From Limnephilus marmoratus (taxonomy: Eukaryota > Arthropoda > Insecta > Trichoptera > Limnephilidae), in NCBI GenBank assembly GCA_917880885.1, contig OU862910.1:51017285-51081284 (forward strand): a stretch of DNA of 64,000 bases, given 5' to 3'. The position numbers and the translations under genes were made by a program. Positions 40,801 to 49,661 of the stretch are shown in pieces. Under the pieces are notes generated by a model, which made no database searches, was not told the origin of the DNA, and worked only from the letters and a program-made list of their open reading frames with translations. Position 1 is the stretch's first letter. Each line of letters opens with the position of its first letter.

Positions 40801-42317
40801 GAAATTCCTCATACAAAATATTTATCGTTTCATGGGCACTTTGTCAAACTTGGGGTCGGTTATTTCGAATATCACCAATCTGACTGAAATTTTGGAGTCT
40901 TACTGAGAGTCGTGGTCTGTACACGAATCAATTGAAAAATCTGCCAAAAGAAGGAAATTTTGAAAACATCATCGTTTTAACACTCAGGGTCGGTCGATTT
41001 AGCACTTAGGGTCGGTCGTTTAAGCACTTGGGGTCGGTCGTAACTTCGGCCCTATGGCACCAAACCGACTGAAATTTTGGATTCTTACTAGGAATAGTGA
41101 TCTGACCAGGAATCTATAAAAAATCTTCCAAAAGAAGACTTTTGAAATTCCTCATACAAAATATTTATCGTTTTGTGGGCACTTTGTCATAGTTAGGGTC
41201 GGTTATTTCTAAGGCCCTATGGCACCAAACCGACCCAAATTTTTGATTCTTAATAGGAATCGTGGTCTGACCAGGAATCAATAAAAAATCTTCCAAATGA
41301 AGACTCTTGAAATTCCTCATACAAAATATTTATCGTTTCATGGGCACTTTGTCAAACTTGGGGTCGGTTATTTCGAATATCACCAATCTGACTGAAATTT
41401 TGGAGTCTTACTGAGAGTCGTGGTCTGTACACGAATCAATTGAAAAATCTGCCAAAAGAACGAAATTTTAAAAAAATCATCGTTTTAACACTCAGGGTCG
41501 GTCGTTTTAGTACTTAGGGTCGGTCGTTTAAACACTTGGGGTCGGTCGTAACTTCGGCCCAATGGCACCAAACCGACTGAAATTTTGGATTCTTACTTGG
41601 AATTGTGGTCTGACCAAGAATCAATAAAAAATCTTCCAAAAGAAGACTTGAAATTCCTCATACAAAATATTTATCGTTTTGTGGGCACTTTGTCAAACTT
41701 AGGGTCGGTCGTAACTTCGGCCCTATGGAACCAAGCCGACTGAAATTTTGGATTCTTACTGAGAATCATGGTCTGTACACGAATGAATTGAAAAATCTGC
41801 CAAAAGAAGAAAATTAAAAAAAAGAACATCGTTTTGACACTTGGGGTCGGTCGTTTAAAAACCTGGGGTCGGTCGTAACTTCAGCCCTATAGCACCGAAC
41901 CGACTGAAATTTTGGATTCTTACTAGGAATCGTGGTATCATCATGAATCAATAAAAAATCTTCAAAATGAAGACTCTTGAAATTCCTCATACAAAATATT
42001 TATCGTTTCGCACTTTGTCAAACTTGGGGTCGGTTATTTCTAATATCACCAAACTGACTGAAATTTTGGATTCTTACTGAGAATCATGGTCTGTACACGA
42101 ATCAATCGAAAAATCTGCCAAACGAAGGAAATTTTGAAAAAATCATCGTTTTAACACTCAGGGTCGGTCGTTTTAGTACTTAAGGTCGGTCGTTTAAGCA
42201 CTTGGGGTCGGTCGTAACTTCGGCCCTATGTCACCAAACCGACTGAAATTTTGGATTCTTACTAGGAATCGTTGTCTGACCAGGTATCAATAAAAAATCA
42301 TCCAGATGAAGACTCTT
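40801..42317. repeat. Higher-order satellite unit, copy 2 (1517 bp)
   Basis: Tandem copy of 39284-40800. Beyond 42317 the sequence departs (CCGCATACAAAATTTTTATC replaces CCTCATACAAAATATTTATC), which fixes the right edge. Confidence 0.85.
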
Positions 42318-44424
42318 GAAATTCCGCATACAAAATTTTTATCGTTGTCAAACTTGGGGTCGGTTATTTCTAATATCACTAAACTAACTGAAATTTTGGA
42401 TTCTTACTGAGAATCGTTGTCTGTACACGAATCAATCGAAAAATCTGCCAAAAGAAGGAAATTTTTAAAAAATCATCGTTTTAACACTCAGGGTCGGTCG
42501 TTTTAGCACTTAGGGTCGGTCGTTTAAGCACTTGGGTTCGGTCGTAACTTTGGCCCTATGGCACCAATCCTACAAATTTTTTTGATTCTTACAAGGACTA
42601 GTGGAATATGACCAGTAATCTATAAAAAATCTTCCAAAAGAAGACTTTTGAAATTCCTCATACAAAATATTTATCGTTTTGTGGGCACTTTGTCAAACTT
42701 AGGGTCGGTTATTTCTTAGGCCCTATGGCACCAAGCCGACTGAAATTTTGGATTCTTATTGAGAATCACGGTCTGTTCACGAATGAATTGAAAAATCTGC
42801 CTAAAGAATAAAATTAAAAAAAAAAACATCGTTCTAACACTTGGGGTCGGTCGTTTTAGCACTTGTGGTCGGTCGTTTACAAGCCTGGGGTCGGTCGTAT
42901 CTTCAGCCTTATAGCACCGAACCGACAGAAATTTTGGATTCTTACTAGGAATCGTGGTCTGACCAGGAAACAATTAAAAAATCTTCCAAATGAAGAATCT
43001 TGAAATTCCTCGTACAAAATATTTATCGTTTCGCACTTTGTCAAACTTGGGGTCGGTTATTTATAATATCACCAAACTGACTGAAATTTTGGATTCTTAT
43101 TGAGAATCATGGTTTGTACACGAATCAATCGAAAAATCTGCCAACAGAAGGAAATTTTGAAAAAATCATCGTTTTAACACTCTGGGTCGGTCGTTGTTAC
43201 TAGGAATCGTGGTCTGACCAGGAAACAATTAAAAAATCTTCCAAATGAAGACTCTTGAAATTCCTCGTACAAAATATTTATCGTTTCGCACTTTGTCAAA
43301 CTTGGGGTCGGATATTTGTAATATCACCAAACTGACTGAAATTTTGGATTCTTATTGAGAATCGTGGTTTGTACACGAATCAATCGAAAAATCTGCCAAA
43401 AGAAGGAAATTTTGAAAAAATCATCGTTTTAACACTCAGGGTCGGTCGTTTTAGTACTTAGAGTCAGTCGTTTAAACACTTGGGGTCGGTCGTAACTTCG
43501 GCCCTATGGCACCAAACCGACTGAAAATTTTGATTGTTACTAGGAATCGTGGTCTGACCAGGTATCAAAAAAAATTCTTCCAAATGAAGACTCTTGAAAT
43601 TCCTTATACAAAATATTTATCGTTTCATGGGCACTTTGTCAAACTTGGGGTCGGATATTTCTAATATTACCAAACTGACTGAAATTTTGGATTCTTACTG
43701 AGAATCGTGGTCTGTACACGAATCAATCGAAAAATCTGCCAAAAGAAGGAAATTTTGAAAAAATCATCGTTTTAACACTCAGGGTCGGTCGTTTTAGTAC
43801 TTAGGGTCGGTCGTTTAAGCACTTGGGTTCGGTCGTAACTTCGGCCCTATGGCACCAAACCGACTGAAATTTTGGATTCTTACTAGAAATAGTGGTCTGA
43901 CCAGGAATCTACTTTGGCCCTATGGCACCAATCCTACAAATTTTTTTGATTCTTACAAGGACTAGTGGAATATGACCAGTAATCTATAAAAAATCTTCCG
44001 AAAGAAGACTTTTGAAATTCCTCATACAAAATATTTATCGTTTTTTGGGCAATTTGTCAAACTTAGGGTCGGTTATTTCTAAGGCCCTATGACACCAAAC
44101 TGACTGAAATTTTGGATTCTTACTGAGAATCATGGTCTGTAAACGAATCAATTGAAAAATCTGCCAAAAGTAAGAATTTAAAAAAAAAACATCCTTTTAA
44201 CACTTGAGGTCGGTCGTATTAGCACTTGGGGTCGGTTGTTTAAAAACTTGGGGTCGGTCGTAACTTCAGCCCTATGCACCGAATCGACTGAAATTTTGGA
44301 TTCTTACAAGGAATCGTAGTCTGACCAGGAATCAATAATAAATCTTCCAAATGAAGACTCTTGAAATTCCTCTTACAAAATATTTATCGTTTCGCACGTT
44401 GTCAAACTTGGGGTCGGTTATTTC

Positions 44425-44849
44425 GGTTTTTGTCGGTTAGTCCAGTGGCTAAGACTCTTGACTCACATTCCGGAGGTCGCGGGTTCGAACCCGGCATGCG
44501 CAAATAAATTTTATTTGATTAATTTGTGTTATTTCACAATTAATTCATTTAAAATAATATATAGTATATTTGCGGCATGTTCCAGAGTGGAAGATACTAT
44601 TAGTATCGCCCTGGTGTAAGACCACCATTCAGAATTGAAACGTTGCTTGAAAATGGCTTTAGCCGTGTTTAGTGACCAGATCTGAATAGCCAGGTACTTC
44701 CCAACCTTCCTCATCCCCACCTCCTTCCCCTCCCCACTACTTTCAGCCTCACAACATACCCCAATTGGGGATGCCATAGTCTCACTGGCTCCAGACGGGA
44801 GCAGTTGAGATTCTTGTGCGGTATTCACTGTAAAAAAAAAAAAAAAAAA
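44425..44849 (+). mobile_element. SINE family A inserted in the satellite
   Basis: It is near-identical to 23891-24320. Box A TAGTCCAGTGG starts at 44438, box B GGTTCGAACC at about 44482, and an 18-base poly(A) ends at 44849. The left junction is unusual: the SINE's first bases (GACCTCCG) are replaced by GGTTTTTGTCGGT. The satellite resumes at TCGTGGTCTGACC, not at the point where it stopped (GGTTATTTC), so roughly 50-60 bp or one unit's part is missing and there is no target duplication. Confidence 0.9.
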
Positions 44850-45968
44850 TCGTGGTCTGACCAAGAAACAATAAAAATCTTCCAAATGAAGACTCTTGAA
44901 ATTCTTCATACAAAATATTTATGGTTTCGCACTTTGTCAAACTTGGGGTCGGTTATTTCTAATATCACCAAACTGACTGAAATTTTGGATTCTTACTGAG
45001 AATCGTGGTCTGTACACGAATCAATTGAAAAATCTGCCAAAAGAAGGTAATTTGAAAAAAATCATCGTTTTAACACTCAGGGTCGGTCGTCTTAGCACTT
45101 AGGGTCGGTCGTTTAAGCACTTGGGGTCGGTCGTTACTTTGGCCCTATGACACCAATCCTACAAATTTTTTTGATTCTTACAAGAACTAGTGGAATATGA
45201 CCAGTAATCTATAAAAAATCTTCCAAAAGAAGACTTTTGAAATTCCTCGTACTAAATATTTATCGTTTTGTGGGCACTTTGTAAAACTTAGAGTCGGATA
45301 TTTCTTAGGCCCTATGGCACCAAGCCGACTGAAATTTTGGATTCTTTTGGAATCGTGGTCTGACCATAAATCAATAAAAAATCTTCCGAAAGAAGACTTT
45401 TGAAATTCCTCATACAAAATATTTATCGTTTTGTGGGCACGTTGTCAAACTTAGTGTCAGTAATTTATAAGGCCCTATTGCATCAAACCGACCCAAATTT
45501 TTGATTCTTACTAGGAATCGTGGTCTGACCAGGAATCAATAAAAATCTTAAAAATGAAGACTTTTGAAATTCCTCATACGAAATATTTATCGTTTTGTGG
45601 GCACTTTGTCAAACTTAGGGTCGGTTAATTCTTAGGCCCTTTGGCACCAAGCCAACTGAAATTTTGGATTCTTACTAAGAATCACGGTCTGTACACGAAT
45701 GAATTGAAAAATCTGCCAAAAGAAGAAAATTTAAAAAAAAAACATCGTTTTAACACTTGGGGTCGGTCGTTTTAGCACTTGGGGTAGTTCGTTTACAAGC
45801 CTGGGGTCGGTCGTAACTTCAGCCCTACAGCACCTAAACTACTGAAATTTTGGATTCTTACTTGGAATCGTGGTCTGACCATGATTCAATAAAAAATCTT
45901 CCTAAAGAAGACTTTTGAAATTCCTCATACAAAATATTTATCGTTTTGTGGGCACGTTGTCCAACTTA
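44850..45968. repeat. Satellite block 3
   Basis: About 1.1 kb of A and B units. The right edge is GTTGTCCAACTTA, where the Harbinger element is inserted. It continues as GGGTCAGTAATTTC at 49471. Confidence 0.9.
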
Positions 45969-46032
45969 GAGCCCGTTCACACTTCCGTCGTAAAAACGGA
46001 GAGGGGTTCCGTCGTCACGACGGAAGCCCTAG
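45969..46032 (+). repeat. Harbinger left terminal inverted repeat
   Basis: 64 bp, identical to the complement of 49404-49467. It carries an internal palindrome (TTCCGTCGTCACGACGGAA). The first mismatch to the other end is at base 65. Confidence 0.95.
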
Positions 46033-46684
46033 CCGCTGTAGTGGCTCTATGGAGCTGTTCACACTTGTCGGATCCGGCGCGAAGACGGATCCGTTTTTTT
46101 TCGCCGGAGAGTTCGCCTACGCAGAGCGTCCGTCGTGAAGCCGGAAGGGAACGCGCTGGCTCATACATTTCAATGGAGCTGTTCACACTACACGGCGGGA
46201 CGACGGATCCGTTTTGAACCCGCCACACCCCGCTTCACACTTCACCACCGCCCGCTCCCAGACGCAAGGCGGCAGGCAATTTGTGTTTTTATGGGGCGCG
46301 CGTTTGGCGTTTTGTAATATTATTATATAATATATATGTTCGTTCCAGAATGCGATTTTTTCTATTTAATCTCAAGAAAATATTTAGTCATATCATTCAT
46401 GTTTTTTAGTGATTTTAGTTATAATAATTGCTGAATGATTTTCGCGTACTTTCTCCTTTTCATTTTTATTGCTGGATTTTAAAATCCGAGATATGGGAAC
46501 GTTTCAAATCTCAGTTCCCACCATTTTTGTACCATTTGTATTTGTGTGTTTTACTTTAAATATGGCGATTTTTTTAATAGAGAGTTAGTCTTGTTTTTAT
46601 AGTGGAACTGGAAGGTACATGAGGTGTACCTACCTTCAGTTGAGTGTGGAAAAACTGCAATATATTATATTAATAATTACAATA
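46033..46684. promoter_or_regulatory. Harbinger left subterminal region and presumed MADF/BESS promoter
   Basis: It contains repeated GTTCACACT and GACGGATCCGTTTT words (46055, 46090, 46185, 46203), likely transposase-binding sites by analogy with other Harbinger elements. A/T-rich DNA follows up to the MADF/BESS start codon at 46685. An in-frame ATG at 46619 would add 22 codons. I chose 46685 because the MADF domain starts directly after it. No clear TATA box. Confidence 0.45.
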
Positions 46685-48650
46685 ATGGATATGGAAATAA
46701 ATCCCGAATATTTAATCTCACTGGTCGAAGAAAGAGTTGTGCTATGGGATAAAACGACAGAAGGATATAAAAATAATTCATTAAAATTATCAGCTTGGCG
46801 AGAAATTTGCTGTTTATTCATGCCGGATTTTGAGAAAATAGAAGAAAAACAAAGAAAAGATTTTGGTAAGTACTGACTTTTATTAAAAATGTAATTTTAT
46901 AATTTTTTATTTTGTGTGTGTAGCTGCTGCTTGCCAAGATACAGATCCTATTGGAGAAACGAAATAGTCGGCGAATTCTGATCGTATATTATTTGCAGTA
47001 GGACCACCACGAGTAATTTGTGTTTGTGTACGCATCGGATGCTCCATTGGGGTTGCAGACTGTTGGATATCTTCAAAATTAAGACCATCCTTTTCTCTTA
47101 CAAAATTGTGTAATGCTGTACAAGCTTTTATAATTTTGATGGCTGTTTCTGGGTCGACATCCAATGGTCGGTGTAGTATTCTCCACTTGTTGGCTAAAAT
47201 ACCAAAAGCACATTCAACATATCTCCTGGCTCGACTTAAACGATAATTAAAAATTTTCTTCTTGTCATCCAAATGAGTGCCTCCGAAAGGTCGCAATAAG
47301 TTTTTTGACAACGGGAAAGCTTCATCGCCAATAAGTACGAAGGGAAAATCTTTTTCCATATTATCATGAAGAGGTCTAGGCTTTGGTATATTCAAACTGC
47401 CGTCATTTAATTTCTGCCAGAAAGTAGTCTCCTTGAATATCGAGGAATCACACTCTTTCCCATATGAACCAATGCTCACGTAGGTAAATCGGTATTCCGA
47501 ATCAACTACGGCAAGTAAAATGAAGGAAAAATAATGTTTGTAGTTAAAATACATAGAGCCACTATTTCTTGGTTTTACAACTCTTATGTGCTTCCCATCA
47601 ACCGCTCCGATACAATGAGGAAAATTTGTTTTCATTTCAAAACCTTTTGCGATGTCCTCCCATTTACTTTCAGTATCAGGCAACATTATGAATTCTTTGC
47701 CTATCGTGTTCCAGATAATGCTACTTATTTCATTAATAATTTTGCTAATGGTTGACACACCAACTCTGTAGTTAAAATGTAATTCTTTGTAGGAACATCC
47801 CGACGCCAAATATCTGTAAAATAAATAATAAATGTACACAGCCGTATATTAGGTGCAACACAATTTAAGAATATTTTTATTTTTTACAGGTAAATTAATT
47901 TCCGCTAAGTGGAACAATTTACGAGATAGATGGATTAGAGCACACAGAGACGAAAAATATGTTAAATCTGGAGCAGCGGCAAACTTCAAAAGGCCTTATA
48001 TTTATAAGGAACAAATGAACTTTTTGCAAAAAATTGTTAATCCTAAAACTACACATGAATCTGTTTCAAAACGTCAGAGCACTACTGATTCGGATTACTA
48101 CCCACATAGTGTGAACCTTGAAGGAAGTTCTGATGGGTCTGCACCGAGAAAGCCAGACTCTCTACCAAGTTCTTCTAAAAAGAAGAAAATTAACATAGAT
48201 GAAAAAATGTCTCAGTTTTTAGAAAACAGGCTAGGTGTGAAAGAAGAACACCCAATGCTATCTTTTTTTAAAGGGGTTCTACCGGCCGTAACATCATTCG
48301 ATGTTGATGAAACTCTAGAGCTTCAAGCAGGCGTGTTATCAGTAATACAAAATATTAAAAAGAAACGCGAAGATAGGCTCTACTCACCAAATTATGCATG
48401 GAACACACAATCAAGAAATAACACATCAGGATATTTTACACAAAACCCAACGTTCGAACAACCATCTGCTACACCTTTGCATCAACATCAAATGATCTAT
48501 CAACCGAACGAGCCGCCTGCAGGATCTACATATTATGCACGTAAACAATCCACCAATCAACCGGTTTCATCACCTACTCCTTCTGTTTTGTCTCAACAAT
48601 CTAACACCAGTAAAAATAGTACGGATTTAAATTTTGATGAATTTAACTAA
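46685..48650 (+). CDS. MADF/BESS-domain accessory protein of the Harbinger element (two exons)
   Basis: Exon 1 is 46685-46865 and exon 2 is 47890-48650. The donor reads TTTTG/GTAAGT and the acceptor TTTTTACAG/GTAAAT, splitting a glycine codon. The joined frame is 942 nt, 313 residues plus stop. Residues about 6-105 form a MADF domain (NPEYLISLVEERVVLWD, LSAWREIC, then WNNLRDRWIRAH and FKRPYIYKEQMNFL); half is in each exon. A lysine-rich SSKKKKIN patch near 155 may be a nuclear signal. Residues about 179-218 match a BESS motif (HPMLSFFKGVLPAV, LELQAGVLSVIQNI). The rest is Ser/Gln/Asn/Pro-rich. Harbinger elements usually pair a Myb/SANT/MADF protein with the transposase, which it helps bring to the ends. 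An AATAAA lies at 48810-48815. The intron holds transposase exon 2 in antisense. Confidence 0.88.
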
Positions 48651-49285
48651 TTGTAGGTTAAGAAGGTTAGGAGACCCCAGTGGCGCGAGTTTACAGTGAG
48701 CTATAGTGATGAGATTGAAAAATACGACATTACTGATGTTATTGTCTGAAAACTCACGGACCGCCACTGGAAGACCCAGTAGTCAACATACACATTATAT
48801 TTTTAATTAAATAAAAACAAAATACTTGGTGTACACCACTTTTTATATCAATATTATAACATGTTTCCAAACTTATTTTTTAAACTTTTATTTTTCTTTA
48901 TTTTAAAGCTTAAAAGAGCTGCGCGATGCACGGATGAGCGCATTAGTTTAATAAACACATAATTAAACGTATTTGAGTTTTTATTGTTTTCTTACCTTAA
49001 AAATATCGACAGCCTTTCTTCTGGACAAATGCACTCTCTCAATTTTGTATTTTGATACGTTAAGCTCTCTGAAACTCGTCCCAGTAGATAGTTAAAGGAA
49101 GTGATAGACATTCTAAAATAATTAAAGAACTTTAGTTCATCACTTCTCAACTCACCAATTAACACTTGGAAAGTTCCTACAGAAAATCTTTCAGCTATAA
49201 TTGGGTGTACCCAAAATTTTCTTTTCACTTTTTTCCTTCTTTTTAATAAGTACCACATGACAACAAGAGCTTCATCGTCGTCCAT
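46907..49285 (-). CDS. PIF/Harbinger DDE transposase (two exons)
   Basis: Exon 1 is 49285-48996 and exon 2 is 47813-46907. The donor is TTTTTAAG/GTAAGA and the acceptor TTTTACAG/ATATTTG, splitting an arginine codon. The joined frame is 1197 nt, 398 residues plus stop. The N-terminal part has a helix-turn-helix-like segment (FNYRVGVSTISKIINEIS, about 110-128). The catalytic DDE_4 domain has D169 in IGAVDGKHI, D260 in LIGDEAFPL and E297 in RYVECAFGILANKWR. All three metal-binding residues are present. The usual family length is about 350-450. Both ORFs are complete without stops. A minus-strand AATAAA at 46883-46878 follows the stop by 24 nt. The intron (47814-48995) contains MADF/BESS exon 2 on the other strand. 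Without splicing, exon 2 would open at a false ATG at 47839. Confidence 0.9.
48678..48769. mobile_element. 92-bp hAT-like MITE inside the Harbinger element
   Basis: It starts CAGTGGCGCGAGTTT and ends AAACTCACGGACCGCCACTG. The flanks GGAGACCC (48670-48677) and GAAGACCC (48770-48777) are an 8-bp duplication with one change. It lies between the MADF/BESS stop and its poly(A) signal, so in that gene's 3' UTR, and also within the transposase intron. Non-coding. Confidence 0.72.
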
Positions 49286-49403
49286 TGCGCAGTGCGCACG
49301 ACCGTCTACTGAAGAATGATAAAATGTTTTGGTCGTTGTTTTCGTAGAGTAGGGTCCGTTTTCAAGACGGATCCGTCTTGAAAACGGAAGTGTGAACAGG
49401 GGC

Positions 49404-49467
49404 CTAGGGCTTCCGTCGTGACGACGGAACCCCTCTCCGTTTTTACGACGGAAGTGTGAACGGGCTC
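49404..49467 (-). repeat. Harbinger right terminal inverted repeat
   Basis: 64 bp, ending CGGGCTC, followed by the TTA duplication. No mismatch to the left end. Confidence 0.95.
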
Positions 49468-49661
49468 TTAGGGTCAGTAATTTCTAAGGCCCTATGGCAT
49501 CAAACCGACCCAAATTTTCCATTCTTACTAGGAATCGTGGTCTGACCAGGAATCAATAAAAATCTTAAAAATGAAGACTTTTGAAATTCCTCATACGAAA
49601 TATTTATCGTTTTGTTGGCACGTTGTCAAATTTAGGGTCGCTTATTTCTAAGGCCCTATGG
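49468..49661. repeat. Satellite block 4
   Basis: One A-type unit between the two big DNA transposons. It starts with the TTA duplication and ends in CCCTATGG, the duplication of the next insertion. Confidence 0.9.

Larger units (their letters stand above)
38387..44424. repeat. Satellite block 2, including a 1517-bp tandem duplication
   Basis: About 6.0 kb of alternating A and B units. It contains BAA (510-bp) arrangements near 38893, 39401 and 40918, and BA or shortened arrangements after 42400. Bases 42540-42600 and 43917-43980 carry a variant unit with CCAATCCTACAAATTTTTTT, GATTCTTACAAGGACTAGTG. Confidence 0.9.
45969..49467. mobile_element. Complete PIF/Harbinger DNA transposon (3499 bp)
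   Basis: Perfect 64-bp terminal inverted repeats lie at 45969-46032 and 49404-49467, starting GAGCCCGTTCACACTTCCGT. A TTA duplication flanks it (45966-45968 and 49468-49470), the usual target for this superfamily. Removing it gives a satellite junction (CCAACTTAGGGTCAG) identical to an uninterrupted unit at about 54012. It encodes a DDE transposase (minus strand) and a MADF/BESS protein (plus strand), each in two exons, interlocked. Subterminal regions on both sides hold further ACGGATCCGT and TTCACAC words. Both genes are free of stops, so the element could be active. Confidence 0.95.

Noticed and set aside
45915..46317. 100- and 60-codon frames across the Harbinger left end
   Set aside because: They run across the satellite/transposon junction or within the terminal repeat. 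G+C-rich ends give open frames by composition.
47839..47839. ATG at 47839 as the transposase start
   Set aside because: It lies in the intron upstream of the TTTTACAG acceptor. Splicing to the 48996-49285 exon restores the family's N-terminal part in frame.
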